NCBI RefSeq assembly: GCF_000745975.1
Contig: NZ_JQKJ01000011.1
Coordinates: 1 to 64,000, forward strand
Source: Desulfobacter vibrioformis DSM 8776
GTDB lineage: Bacteria > Desulfobacterota > Desulfobacteria > Desulfobacterales > Desulfobacteraceae
Length of the DNA stretch: 64,000 bases
Reading direction: 5' to 3'
Shown here: one piece after another, positions 1 through 8,661 of the stretch
Layout of the letters: each line of letters opens with the position of its first letter
Position numbering within the stretch: the first letter of the stretch is position 1
Position numbers and translations under genes: made by a program
The notes under the pieces: model-generated
What the model saw: the letters and a program-made list of their open reading frames with translations, nothing else
What the model was told of the DNA's origin: nothing
Databases searched by the model: none

Positions 1-988
1 ACGTGATGTGCAACTTTTTTTGACAACATGATTATATTCCCGATAGGCACTGATAATATCAGACAGGGAGGATAGAGTTATGTTGTCAATAGAAGATTTT
101 ATAATTGAAATATATTGTCGGACAGATGATTCTTTGAAAGAAATTTCCCGGGGTATAAAATTACGCAGCCGGGGTTTTCCTCCTTCGCTATCCGATAGCG
201 AGGTCATTACCATGGAAATTGTGGGTGAATACATCGGAATTGACACCGATAAGGGGATATGGGAATACTTTCGGCGTCATTGGCTACACTTTTTTCCCGA
301 TCTTGGTTGCCGGACAACCTTTGCGCGCCAAGCCGCAAATCTCTGGTATTGGAAATTAAAACTTCAGCGCAGGTTTGCAAAAGAATGTGGAGCCTTTGAT
401 GACAATATTCATCTTGTTGACGGTTTTCCATTACCTGTATGTCATTTCAAACGGGCTTATTTTTCCCGAATTTTCAAAGGTGATGCCACATACGGATATT
501 GTGCCGCCAAAGATGAAAAATATTACGGATTCAAAGGCCATGTGCTGATCAGCCTTTCTGGTGTAATTTCGTCCTTCACCCTGACTGCTGCCAACGCCGA
601 GGAACGGGATGCCTTGTGGGAAATGCTTTGCGGCATCCGGGGGCTCGTCATTGGGGATAAAGGTTATATAAGCGACTTTCTACATAACGAATTGCTTTTG
701 TACGGCATTGATCTGCAGACACCTTTTCGTTCGAATATGAAAGATGACCGTCCTCCAGAATCCGTCCGAATTATGACATCGGTTCGCAGAGAAGTCGAAA
801 CAGTAATCGGACAACTTTGCGAACGCTTTAATATTGAGAAAGTGCGTGCAAGAGATTTGTGGCATCTGACAAGCAGGACGGTTCGAAAAATACTGTCTCA
901 TACTGTTGCAGTCTTTATCAATTGTCTTTACGGTCGGAAAAATTTACAATTTGACGGCCTTGTAGATACATAAAGTTGCACATCACGT
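1..988 (+). mobile_element. IS982-family insertion sequence, apparently intact
   Basis: The first 17 bases (1-17, ACGTGATGTGCAACTTT) are the exact reverse complement of 972-988. They enclose a single transposase gene whose stop codon runs into the right repeat. About 1 kb with one DDE transposase is the normal IS982-family format. Base 1 of the window coincides with the first visible base of the left repeat, so the outer edge and any target duplication on the left cannot be seen. The right junction continues with AGATC-type host sequence. Confidence 0.85.
80..973 (+). CDS. IS982-family DDE transposase
   Basis: 297 aa, full length for the family. It catalyses cut-and-paste or copy movement of the surrounding element by recognising the 17-bp ends. 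The DDE triad is visible as the Asp of LVDGFPLPVC (about residue 113), the Asp of VIGDKGYIS (about 194) and the Glu of RREVETVIGQ (about 238). The N-terminal third is the helical family region. GGGAGG lies 8-14 bases before ATG 80 and fits a ribosome binding site. No frameshift or internal stop is present, so the enzyme may be active. It is the only transposase gene in the window; a MITE is found elsewhere but has different ends. Confidence 0.9.
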   Translation: MLSIEDFIIEIYCRTDDSLKEISRGIKLRSRGFPPSLSDSEVITMEIVGEYIGIDTDKGIWEYFRRHWLHFFPDLGCRTTFARQAANLWYWKLKLQRRFAKECGAFDDNIHLVDGFPLPVCHFKRAYFSRIFKGDATYGYCAAKDEKYYGFKGHVLISLSGVISSFTLTAANAEERDALWEMLCGIRGLVIGDKGYISDFLHNELLLYGIDLQTPFRSNMKDDRPPESVRIMTSVRREVETVIGQLCERFNIEKVRARDLWHLTSRTVRKILSHTVAVFINCLYGRKNLQFDGLVDT

Positions 989-1041
989 TAGATCAAATCA
1001 ATTTATTTTATCTGCTGATGTCATGTGCGGACCTTAGGATA

Positions 1042-1084
1042 CAAAAAGGCCGCAACCCATATTGACGGGTGTTGCGGCCTTTAA
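1042..1084 (-). terminator. rho-independent terminator of the fusA-ATPase unit
   Basis: The inverted repeat AAAGGCCGCAAC / GTTGCGGCCTTT (about 1045-1056 and 1071-1082) is separated by a short loop. Read on the minus strand it is followed by a T-rich run. It sits about 45 bases after the stop codon of the minus-strand gene ending at 1126. Confidence 0.75.
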
Positions 1085-1125
1085 CCGTTTTGATCTGTTA
1101 AAACAGTATGATTAATGCAATCTGT

Positions 1126-1821
1126 TTATTCTTCCGCCGGCATCAATGTGGCCGGATCCAGTAAACATGTCTGATCTGTTTTATCTCCGTCCTTAAGCAC
1201 AATCGCCTGGATTTTATCTTCCGCCGTAACAAGGAATACTGCCTTGTTAAACAGCAGGTCGTAATTTTCCAGCTGCACCGGATAGCCGTTCCGGTTCAAC
1301 GGTTCTTCCCTGTGGGTTTGCATGGAAAACCAGATGCAGGTGCCGAAATCCTGGTGAAGCTGTTTTAAATCAGAAAGCATATCTGAACGGTCGGTATCAA
1401 AATCAAGGCCGTCAATAATCATCAGGGTGGGCAGGGTAAGGTCAGCCCCTTCGAAACTGTTCAGATAATCTCTGATTTTGCTTACATTGAATGTGGACTC
1501 GTTGTATGCAATACCTGTTTTGTGATGTTGTATGTCATCCCACAGATGTTCGGCAATCTGGGCGTCAACATAACCGATACTGTCGATAAGACTGGTGTAT
1601 CCTTCATTATATCTTATGTTGATTTTCTCAATGGTGTCACATAAGCTGATATGAAGCACTTTTTCGTCGCAAAGCAGACGTGTCAGGGCAATTTGAACCA
1701 GAAATCCGGTTTTGCCTACGCCGGCCCGGGAAAGTACGGCACCGAACTGACCATCTGTGATGTTTTCGGCGCCAATGATTTTTTCTGCCGGGCTTCTTAA
1801 AATGAGGTCATTTTTAAGCAT
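1126..1821 (-). CDS. small RecA/KaiC-like P-loop ATPase of unknown role
   Basis: 231 aa, probably cytoplasmic, with no signal peptide or membrane segment. A Walker A motif (SRAGVGKTGF, about residues 31-40) and a Walker B-like strand (LMIIDGLDFD, about 133-142) match the RecA/RadB/KaiC ATPase fold. Between them is the usual strand reporting on ATP state (VLHISLCDT). I recognise no further domain and cannot name a substrate. It starts 26 bases after the EF-G gene with its own AGAGAGG ribosome binding site, and the shared terminator at 1042-1084 suggests co-transcription with the translation factor. A role tied to translation is only an inference from that position. Confidence 0.6.
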   Translation of the reverse strand: MLKNDLILRSPAEKIIGAENITDGQFGAVLSRAGVGKTGFLVQIALTRLLCDEKVLHISLCDTIEKINIRYNEGYTSLIDSIGYVDAQIAEHLWDDIQHHKTGIAYNESTFNVSKIRDYLNSFEGADLTLPTLMIIDGLDFDTDRSDMLSDLKQLHQDFGTCIWFSMQTHREEPLNRNGYPVQLENYDLLFNKAVFLVTAEDKIQAIVLKDGDKTDQTCLLDPATLMPAEE

Positions 1822-1847
1822 ATTTCCTCTCTTATATCAAAAAAGTC

Positions 1848-3935
1848 TTATTTATTTTTGGCTGCTCTTTCTTCGGCTTTTTTCTTGGCAATTTCCTCTG
1901 CCACAGACAGGGGGGCCTGTTTATACGAAGAAAATTCCATTGTGAACTGGGCCTTGCCCTGGGTGGCGGATCTTAAAATTGTTGAAAAGCCGAACATGTC
2001 GGACAGCGGAACCTGGGATTCGATGACGGACATGGTTCCTTCCTCCTGGGAGCCCTGGATAATGCCGCGCCGCTGGTTGATCAGGCCCATGCAGGCCCCC
2101 TGGAATTCATTGGGGGTTTCAATCACCACCTTCATAATCGGTTCCATGATTACCGGTTTTGCTTTGTTGTAAGCCTCAAGGAAACCACCGCGGGCTGCGG
2201 ACTGGAAGGCCATTTCGGATGAATCAACAGCATGGTAGGCGCCGTCTTCCAGGGTTACCTTGATGCCGGTTACCGGAAACTCGAGGCTGGGGCCTTTTGC
2301 AAGGCAGGCCTCAAAGCCTTTTTGGCAGGCCGGAATATACTGGGTGGGGATGCGCCCGCCGGTGACTTTGTTCACAAATTCAAATTCTTCTTCAGTGGGT
2401 TCCATAAACCCTGACACGCGTCCGAACTGACCTGCACCACCGGTCTGTTTTTTATGGGTGTAGTTGAAAGGCGCTTTCCGGGTAATGGTTTCCCTGTAAG
2501 CTACCCTGGGCTGGCCGGTGATAACCTCGGCATTGTATTCGCGCTTCATGCGCTCCACATATACTTCGAGATGAAGCTCGCCCATGCCCTGAATAATCGT
2601 GTCTCCGGTTTCATGATCCACGTAGGTCTTGAATGTGGGATCTTCCTTGGTAAACCGGTTCAGGGCCTTGGACATGTTGATTTGGGCTTTGTTGTCCTTG
2701 GGCGTAATGGATAAAGAGATAACCGGTTCCATGACGTGCATGGACAGCATGGAGTAGTTGATATCCGGTGAAACAAAGGTGTCGCCCGATGCACAGTCAA
2801 TGCCGAACATGGCACCGATATGACCGGCCGGGACAGCGTCCACATCTTCCGTCTGGTTGGAGTGCATACGGATGAGACGGCCGATTTTAACCTTTTTATG
2901 GTCCCTGGCGTTGATCAGGGTGTCTCCTTTATTCACACACCCCTGATAAACACGGATGTAGGTCAGCTGACCATACTGGCCGTCTTCCAGTTTAAAAGCC
3001 AGTGCCACGGTGGGTTTGTCAAAATCACTCTCCAGGATGACAGTTTCTTCGTTATTGTTCAGATCAATGGCCTCATTTTTAATATCCAGAGGGCAGGGCA
3101 GGTATTTAATCACAGCGTTCAGCAGGGGCTGCACCCCTTTGTTTTTATATGCAGAACCCAGGAAAACCGGGGTCATCTCCCGGGCAATGGTGCCGGTCCT
3201 TACTGCAGACATGATCATCTCTTCGGTAATTTGCGATTCCTCAAGAATAGCGTCCGTCAGCGCTTCGGAGAACAGGGACACGGCATCGATCATCGCCTCC
3301 CTGGCGGTTGCGGCGTCATCTTTAAGTTCGGCAGGGATGTCAGCTTCAACCATTCGTTCCCCATTGTCACCTTCAAAATAAAAGGCTTTCATTTTTACAA
3401 GGTCGATAACACCCTGATGCTTGTCTTCAAGGCCTATGGGAAGCTGCATCATCACGGAATTATGGCCGAGTTTGTCCCTGAGCTGCTTGCATACCTTAAG
3501 CGGGTTGGCACCCGACCGGTCACATTTATTGACAAATGCAATGCAGGGGACTTGGTAGCGTTTCATCTGCTGGTCAACGGTAATGGACTGGGACTGTACC
3601 CCGGATACTGAACAAAGGATAAGAACAACTCCGTCCAGAACCCGCAAGGACCGTTCCACCTCCACGGTAAAATCCACATGGCCCGGCGTGTCAATAATAT
3701 TAACAGCATGGTTGTCCCATTGACAATGGGTGGCGGCGGAAGCAATGGTAATGCCCCTTTCCTTTTCCAGTTCCATGGAATCCATGACCGCACCGGTGCC
3801 GTCTTTACCCCTGACTTCGTTGATTTTATGGATTCGGTTGGTATAAAAAAGAACCCGTTCAGTAAGCGTGGTTTTACCGGAATCAATATGGGCACTGATT
3901 CCGATATTTCTTACCCGTTTAAGATCTCTGATCAT
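1848..3935 (-). CDS. fusA: elongation factor G, spd/mitochondrial-EFG1-like subtype
   Basis: 695 aa, full length. It is a translational GTPase that drives ribosomal translocation. G-domain motifs: AHIDSGKTT (residues 15-23), DTPGH (82-86), NKCD (136-139). The domain IV tip [14 protein letters not shown] is present. The switch I region ([20 protein letters not shown]) carries the GKDG-GA-MDSMELE pattern typical of mitochondrial EFG1 and bacterial spdEFG1 rather than of the str-operon EF-G. In spd-type lineages studied elsewhere, spdEFG1 is the translocase and a separate spdEFG2 recycles ribosomes. No rpsL, rpsG or tuf adjoins it, consistent with a stand-alone copy. An AAGGA ribosome binding site precedes ATG 3935. 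Subtype assignment rests on motif recall, not on a tree. Confidence 0.92.
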   Translation of the reverse strand: MIRDLKRVRNIGISAHIDSGKTTLTERVLFYTNRIHKINEVRGKDGTGAVMDSMELEKERGITIASAATHCQWDNHAVNIIDTPGHVDFTVEVERSLRVLDGVVLILCSVSGVQSQSITVDQQMKRYQVPCIAFVNKCDRSGANPLKVCKQLRDKLGHNSVMMQLPIGLEDKHQGVIDLVKMKAFYFEGDNGERMVEADIPAELKDDAATAREAMIDAVSLFSEALTDAILEESQITEEMIMSAVRTGTIAREMTPVFLGSAYKNKGVQPLLNAVIKYLPCPLDIKNEAIDLNNNEETVILESDFDKPTVALAFKLEDGQYGQLTYIRVYQGCVNKGDTLINARDHKKVKIGRLIRMHSNQTEDVDAVPAGHIGAMFGIDCASGDTFVSPDINYSMLSMHVMEPVISLSITPKDNKAQINMSKALNRFTKEDPTFKTYVDHETGDTIIQGMGELHLEVYVERMKREYNAEVITGQPRVAYRETITRKAPFNYTHKKQTGGAGQFGRVSGFMEPTEEEFEFVNKVTGGRIPTQYIPACQKGFEACLAKGPSLEFPVTGIKVTLEDGAYHAVDSSEMAFQSAARGGFLEAYNKAKPVIMEPIMKVVIETPNEFQGACMGLINQRRGIIQGSQEEGTMSVIESQVPLSDMFGFSTILRSATQGKAQFTMEFSSYKQAPLSVAEEIAKKKAEERAAKNK

Positions 3936-4278
3936 TTTGTTTTGTCCTTAAAAATAAAAATTCCTTTGAAGCAATACTAAGCGCGACCATTGCCAAAGGC
4001 GCAGCCGTTATGTTCCATACTATAGTTTTATTATGATTTTATTAAATTATTCCAGAATATAAAATGCCAAACAAAGTAGAAAAAAGACTCAAATACACTA
4101 TTTTTCTAATAAAATCAATTTTAATTTTATTATTCACGCAATACACTATGAAGAAATTTTGTTGAATTTCAGGAAGGCCGATTATAGGATTGGCCCCAAA
4201 TTTTTATTCTGTGAAAAGTATGGGGGAGGGGGGGGCAAACAAAGTGTATTTTCAAAACATAAACAGGGTGCATATATA

Positions 4279-4920
4279 ATGAAGGAATTTTGCCATTGCC
4301 TTGAAAAGGGTACTGATGCCCTTGGGTTAAACGTGTCTCCCGGCCAGACCGGTTTACTGGCTGCCCATGCCCGGGAATTGCTGCACTGGAATGCCAAAAT
4401 GAATCTGACCGCCATAACCGATATCCGGCTTATGGCGTATAAACATTTTGTGGATGCGCTGGCTGCGGCCGGATTTCTGGATCGGCCTGCACGGATAATG
4501 GACATTGGTTCCGGTGCAGGTTTCCCTGCTGTTCCCATGAAAGTGATCTGTCCGGACCTTGATGTCACCATGGTGGACGCGGTGAGAAAAAAGGTCAGCT
4601 TTTTAAACCATGTGGTACGCACCTTAAAGCTTGACAATATCAGCGCGCTACATGCCAGGGTTGAAGACCTTGCCAGATCTCCCGAACATTTTCAGATGTA
4701 TGATGCAGTGACAGCCAGGGGCTTTGCAGATCTTGGAAAACTTGCAAAGCTTGCCTGTCCCATGCTCCGGCCCCACGGCAGGATTTATGCCCTGAAAGGG
4801 GCGCATGCCCTGGAGGAGATCACGCCTGAACTTGAGGCGCAGTTTCACATTATACATAAACCTTACTGCCTGCCTTTTGTGGATGCCCAAAGGGTTGTGG
4901 TTATCCTTGAAACCCGTTAA
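4279..4920 (+). CDS. rsmG: 16S rRNA (guanine-527-N7) methyltransferase RsmG
   Basis: 213 aa from ATG 4279, close to the 207 aa of E. coli RsmG. It methylates G527 of 16S rRNA using SAM. The motif I region DIGSGAGFPAVPMKV (about residues 75-89) and the following acidic strand (VTMVDAVRKKVSFL) form the SAM site. HWNAKMNLTAI near residue 40 is the family signature. An in-frame extension back to TTG 4159 exists, but it reads through a G-rich tract and low-complexity sequence and would add 40 atypical residues, so I reject it. The classic gidA-gidB or parAB neighbours are absent here. Confidence 0.92.
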   Translation: MKEFCHCLEKGTDALGLNVSPGQTGLLAAHARELLHWNAKMNLTAITDIRLMAYKHFVDALAAAGFLDRPARIMDIGSGAGFPAVPMKVICPDLDVTMVDAVRKKVSFLNHVVRTLKLDNISALHARVEDLARSPEHFQMYDAVTARGFADLGKLAKLACPMLRPHGRIYALKGAHALEEITPELEAQFHIIHKPYCLPFVDAQRVVVILETR

Positions 4921-4949
4921 ACGTATCCTTTGCACCCAGGGGATTTCGG

Positions 4950-4979
4950 TTGACAAAAACAGAAGCCCCAGCCTACTAT
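4950..4979 (+). promoter_or_regulatory. sigma70-type promoter of the sulfolactate-type operon
   Basis: TTGACA (4950-4955), an 18-base spacer, then TACTAT (4974-4979). This predicts a start near 4986 and an untranslated leader of about 80 bases before ATG 5066. The leader contains AGGGGCTGGCAGCC followed by seven Ts and can partly pair with AGCCCCAGCC in the promoter spacer, so it may also serve as a weak terminator of rsmG. Confidence 0.5.
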
Positions 4980-5065
4980 TCGCTCGTGTTCGGCCGTTTG
5001 GCAGTAGTGGCGGAGAAAATACCCGAAGGGGCTGGCAGCCATTTTTTTAATTGCAGAGTACACAC

Positions 5066-7363
5066 ATGAACCCATCAAGATACGCTGGTCTTTTTTTACC
5101 CATCCTTTTGATATTCTGCCTGGCCATGCCGGTCACAGGCAATACAGCGCAGCGCCTCGGGGCAAAGAAACACCATGTGCTGCTGCTGAACTCCTATGCC
5201 AAAGGCTACGCCTGGACCGACAACGTGGTCAGGGGCGTCGAAGATACCCTGGGCACCCGTCAGGATGTTGTATTAAAAGTCGATTACATGGACACCAAGG
5301 TCAACAACACCGAGTTTTATTACCGGTTGCTCAAGATGCTGTTTGCCGTCAAGTACAGCGGCAAGAATCTGGATGTCATCATTTCCAGTGACGATGATGC
5401 CCTAAAATTTCTCATGCAGTACAGGGACACCCTCTTTCCCGGAGTGCCGGTGGTCTTCTGCGGGGCAAACAACTTCACCCCGGCCAAGGTGAAGGGCTTT
5501 TCCAATTTCACCGGGGTAAACGAACAGGCGGATTTTGCTACCACCCTTGCCCTGATGTTCAAGCTTCATCCCAAAACCAGGACTGTGTATGTGATCAATG
5601 ACCAGATGACAACGGCCGGGCTCCTGAAAAAGGAATTCATGGAAGCAGCCGGAGTTTACCAGGAATTCATTGACTTTCCCATGATCGACAATATTGACAT
5701 GGCAGGCCTGGTGCAAAAGGTCTCCCGCCTGCCCCAGGACAGCCTGGTCTTTTATCTCTCCTTTTTCAAGGACAACACCGGCGCAAGCTTCACCCCCATG
5801 GAGGTGATCCCCTTGCTGGCCAAAGCATCCCCGGTCCCCATTTACGGGACTGTGGATTATATGCTGGGCCTGGGTATTGTGGGGGGCATGCTCAAGAGCA
5901 GCTATTACCAGGGGGAGATCGCGGGCAAGCTTGCCCTTGAGGTTCTGGCAGGCACGCCCGTGTCCGATATCCCGGTGGTGCTCAAAAGCCCCAACCAGTA
6001 TATGTTCGACTATACCCAGCTTGTGGTCCGGGGCATCTCGCCCAGGGACCTGCCCCAGGGCAGTATCATCATCAATGAACCGGAAACCTTTTATTACAAG
6101 TACAAGCGACTGATCTGGACCATCACCGCTGTGGTCCTCGGGCTGATAGGGTTCATCGTCATCCTGCTGTTCAATATCAAAAAACGGATCCGGGCCCAGA
6201 AAGGGCTGCAGACCATCATCAACGCCACCTCCTCCATTGTGGATTACAACTCCCTGGAAAATTTCCGGCAGGAACTGGCCACCCAGCTCACCCAGCTTTT
6301 GCCGGTGAGCCGGGACATGCTGCTGTTCAACCATGGAGAACCGGAGGACGACCAGGTGGACATCCGGTTTCCCTCGCCCGCCTCCAATGTCGATGAATCC
6401 CTGTTTAAAGAGATGCCGGAAACCGCAGCCCAGATCATCCTGGATGCCTTGAAACAGGAAAAATGCACCATCCAGCGCAAAAGCGGGGTGGCTTTTTTCA
6501 AGAGCCGCCATCTGCCCGGGAACCTTATCCTGCTCAAGGGAAAACGGGGGATGGACGACCTGGACAGGGATCTTCTGGAGATCTTTGCCTCCAACCTGGC
6601 CATGTCCATTGACAATATTGAAAAGCATAAAATTGAAAAATCCCTGGAAACGGCCCGGCAGATCCAGATGAGCATGCTGCCCAAACATTTTTCATCTTTT
6701 TCCGAGAAAAACCAGGTGGATCTCCATGCCTTTCTGGCGGCTGCCAAGGAGGTGGGGGGGGATCTCTACGATTTTTTCAACGTGGACGAGGACCATCTTT
6801 GCTTTGTGGTGGGGGATGTCTCTGACAAGGGTGTGCCCGCAGCCCTGTTCATGGCCATGGCCAAGAGCCTGATCCGGTCAGCCGCTGAAAACAACACCCA
6901 CCCCGATCAGATCATTGCCAAGGCCAACAACGGCCTGAGCCGGGATAATGAACAGAGCATGTTTGTCACGGTATTCCTGGGAATTTTTAAACGGTCCACC
7001 CGGGAGCTGGCCTATACCAGTGCCGGCCATAACCCGCCCTATATCGTCTCCCCAACCGGCACGGTCACCCAGGTCAAGCCCACACCGGGCCTTGTTCTTG
7101 GCGGGTTTGAAGGGATGCCGTATACCAGTGAAACCCTCACCCTTGAACCCGGGGACGGATTGTTTGTCTATTCAGACGGGATCACCGAAGCCATGAACCG
7201 GAACCAGGAGCAGTACGGCGAAGCGCGCCTGGAAGCCGCCCTGGCCCGGATGCCGGACAGCAGTGCGCAAGCCCTTAACGCCCATGTGCTTGATGACCTG
7301 AATGCCTTTGTGGACGGTGCCTCCCAATCCGATGATATTACCATGTTATTTGTAAGAGTATGA
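5066..7363 (+). CDS. membrane sensor phosphatase: solute-binding-like domain plus SpoIIE-type PP2C
   Basis: 765 aa from ATG 5066. An upstream in-frame TTG at 5051 is possible, but this start gives a clean signal peptide. Layout: signal peptide (residues 1-29), a periplasmic ABC-substrate-binding-like domain (about 35-335), one membrane helix (about 350-372), a GAF-like linker (about 390-520), and a C-terminal SpoIIE/PP2C phosphatase (about 535-765). The phosphatase motifs are EVGGDLYDFF, VGDVSDKGVPAALF, SAGHNPPY, FVYSDGITEA and SDDITML. It probably senses a periplasmic ligand and dephosphorylates a Ser/Thr-phosphorylated protein, as RsbU-type phosphatases do. No STAS antagonist or anti-sigma kinase adjoins it, so its target is elsewhere or different. 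It is the first gene of a coupled operon (ATGA overlap with the next gene). Confidence 0.85.
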   Translation: MNPSRYAGLFLPILLIFCLAMPVTGNTAQRLGAKKHHVLLLNSYAKGYAWTDNVVRGVEDTLGTRQDVVLKVDYMDTKVNNTEFYYRLLKMLFAVKYSGKNLDVIISSDDDALKFLMQYRDTLFPGVPVVFCGANNFTPAKVKGFSNFTGVNEQADFATTLALMFKLHPKTRTVYVINDQMTTAGLLKKEFMEAAGVYQEFIDFPMIDNIDMAGLVQKVSRLPQDSLVFYLSFFKDNTGASFTPMEVIPLLAKASPVPIYGTVDYMLGLGIVGGMLKSSYYQGEIAGKLALEVLAGTPVSDIPVVLKSPNQYMFDYTQLVVRGISPRDLPQGSIIINEPETFYYKYKRLIWTITAVVLGLIGFIVILLFNIKKRIRAQKGLQTIINATSSIVDYNSLENFRQELATQLTQLLPVSRDMLLFNHGEPEDDQVDIRFPSPASNVDESLFKEMPETAAQIILDALKQEKCTIQRKSGVAFFKSRHLPGNLILLKGKRGMDDLDRDLLEIFASNLAMSIDNIEKHKIEKSLETARQIQMSMLPKHFSSFSEKNQVDLHAFLAAAKEVGGDLYDFFNVDEDHLCFVVGDVSDKGVPAALFMAMAKSLIRSAAENNTHPDQIIAKANNGLSRDNEQSMFVTVFLGIFKRSTRELAYTSAGHNPPYIVSPTGTVTQVKPTPGLVLGGFEGMPYTSETLTLEPGDGLFVYSDGITEAMNRNQEQYGEARLEAALARMPDSSAQALNAHVLDDLNAFVDGASQSDDITMLFVRV

Positions 7364-8118
7364 TTCCCATGAGAAAATCCATTGATGTACCTGAACGCGC
7401 TGCAAAACCCAGGACAAAAGGCATTACCGCCATCACCGATGTGGGTATCCCTGCAGGGGAACTGCCTCTGATCCTTGAAAGCTACCACTCCTTTGTGGAC
7501 ATTGCCAAGCTGGGCCTTGGCACGGCATTTCTGGAGCCCTTCCTGGCTGAAAAAATCGCCTGCTACAACAGGTTCGGCATTCCGGTATATTTCGGAGGCA
7601 CCCTGTTTGAAAAACATTATATCCAGGGCCGGATAACGGCGTATCTGGATCTGTTACGCCATTACGGGATCTGCCATATTGAAATTTCCTGCGGCACCAT
7701 CAGCCTTGAATCCCAGCGTATTGTGGAGATGATCCACCAGTTTAAAAATGAATTCACAGTCCTGGTGGAAGTGGGAAAAAAAGCGCAGGACCCAAGCTTC
7801 ACAAAGGAACGGTGGATTAAGGAAGCCTCCGCCGCCATGGATGCCGGATGCGACTTTGTCATTCTTGAAGGCCGGAACACGGCAGATGCCGGGATCTACG
7901 ACAGCCACGGGAACCTGGATGAGGATCTGATAAACACCCTTATCCAAACCGTTGAACCGGACCACTTGATTTTTGAGGCAGCCACGGCCCGGAGCCAGGC
8001 CAAGTTGATCAACCTTTTGGGGGCCAATGTCAACCTGGGCAACATCTTTGCCCGGGATTTACTGCTGCTGGAAACCCAGCGGGCCGGTCTCCGGGAAGAG
8101 ACCTTTTTCGTCTCCTGA
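7360..8118 (+). CDS. comA: phosphosulfolactate synthase family protein (ComA-like)
   Basis: 252 aa (249 if ATG 7369 is used). ComA adds sulfite to phosphoenolpyruvate to make (R)-2-phospho-3-sulfolactate, the first step toward sulfolactate and, in methanogens, coenzyme M. The whole protein follows the ComA TIM-barrel pattern: TDVGIP (about 24-29), KLGLGTAF (about 48-55), VYFGGTLFE (about 77-85), IEISCGTI (about 106-113), VEVGKK (about 133-138), FVILEGR (about 166-172), LIFEA and GANVNLGNI near the C-terminus. The start overlaps the preceding stop (ATGA). A sulfate reducer has ample sulfite, so the reaction is plausible. The family also includes plant HSA32, whose activity differs or is unknown, so the exact reaction is not proven. 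Confidence 0.8.
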   Translation: MIPMRKSIDVPERAAKPRTKGITAITDVGIPAGELPLILESYHSFVDIAKLGLGTAFLEPFLAEKIACYNRFGIPVYFGGTLFEKHYIQGRITAYLDLLRHYGICHIEISCGTISLESQRIVEMIHQFKNEFTVLVEVGKKAQDPSFTKERWIKEASAAMDAGCDFVILEGRNTADAGIYDSHGNLDEDLINTLIQTVEPDHLIFEAATARSQAKLINLLGANVNLGNIFARDLLLLETQRAGLREETFFVS

Positions 8119-8121
8119 TCC

Positions 8122-8661
8122 ATGGACCTTTTCCTGCTCCGGCATATGCAGACCCCTGATAACAAGGCCGGGATACTCCAGGGCCGCAGGGATATCTCCA
8201 TCCTGCCCCCGGGCCCCAGGGAGGAAAAATTGATACGGGACAACAAACTAAAGCTTGCCCCCTTCACCCGTTTTGATCATATCCTGGTCTCCGGCCTGAA
8301 ACGGACCCATGAGACTGCCGCCTTTTACACGGACCGGTTCTCCGTGGAGCCCCTGCTGGATGAACTGGACTTCGGCCCCTTTGAAGGCCGTCCCAGGGCA
8401 GAGCTGATCCGGGCCTGTCCGGACTGGGAAACCAACCCCGCAGCCTTGGTTCTTGGGGAGCCCCTGTCCGCCCTGAAACACCGGGTGCTGGCCTTTATGG
8501 ACAGATATGCCGGTGCAAAAACCGTTCTGGCCTTTGGCCACGGTGCATGGATCCGGGCGCTGACATCTCTCTGGGAGACCGGGAATCTGACATGCATGAA
8601 CCGCATCACCATTCCCAACAACACCATTGTCACCATTTCCAGCGAAAGGAGAAAGATGTGA
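8122..8661 (+). CDS. histidine phosphatase superfamily protein (phosphoglycerate-mutase-like)
   Basis: 179 aa. The branch-1 histidine phosphatase core is present. LLRHMQT (catalytic His at residue 8) replaces the usual RHG. A partner Arg/Glu region lies in the middle (ELDFGPFEGRPRAEL), and the second His is in AFGHGAWIRAL. It removes phosphate from small phosphorylated metabolites. It lies 3 bases after the ComA-like gene and overlaps the permease start (GTGA). No ComB-type phosphosulfolactate phosphatase is visible, so this enzyme is the obvious candidate to release sulfolactate; that is inference from context. A CobC/GpmB-type assignment is equally possible from sequence alone. Confidence 0.8.
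   Translation: MDLFLLRHMQTPDNKAGILQGRRDISILPPGPREEKLIRDNKLKLAPFTRFDHILVSGLKRTHETAAFYTDRFSVEPLLDELDFGPFEGRPRAELIRACPDWETNPAALVLGEPLSALKHRVLAFMDRYAGAKTVLAFGHGAWIRALTSLWETGNLTCMNRITIPNNTIVTISSERRKM

Noticed and set aside
4159-4278. Longer rsmG start at TTG 4159
   Set aside because: Adds 40 residues from a G-tract region unlike any RsmG; ATG 4279 gives the family length.
5402-6688. 428-aa open frame on the minus strand opposite the sensor phosphatase
   Set aside because: It is a shadow of a GC-rich gene with full PP2C motifs; the minus frame has low-complexity His/Gly composition and no ribosome binding site.
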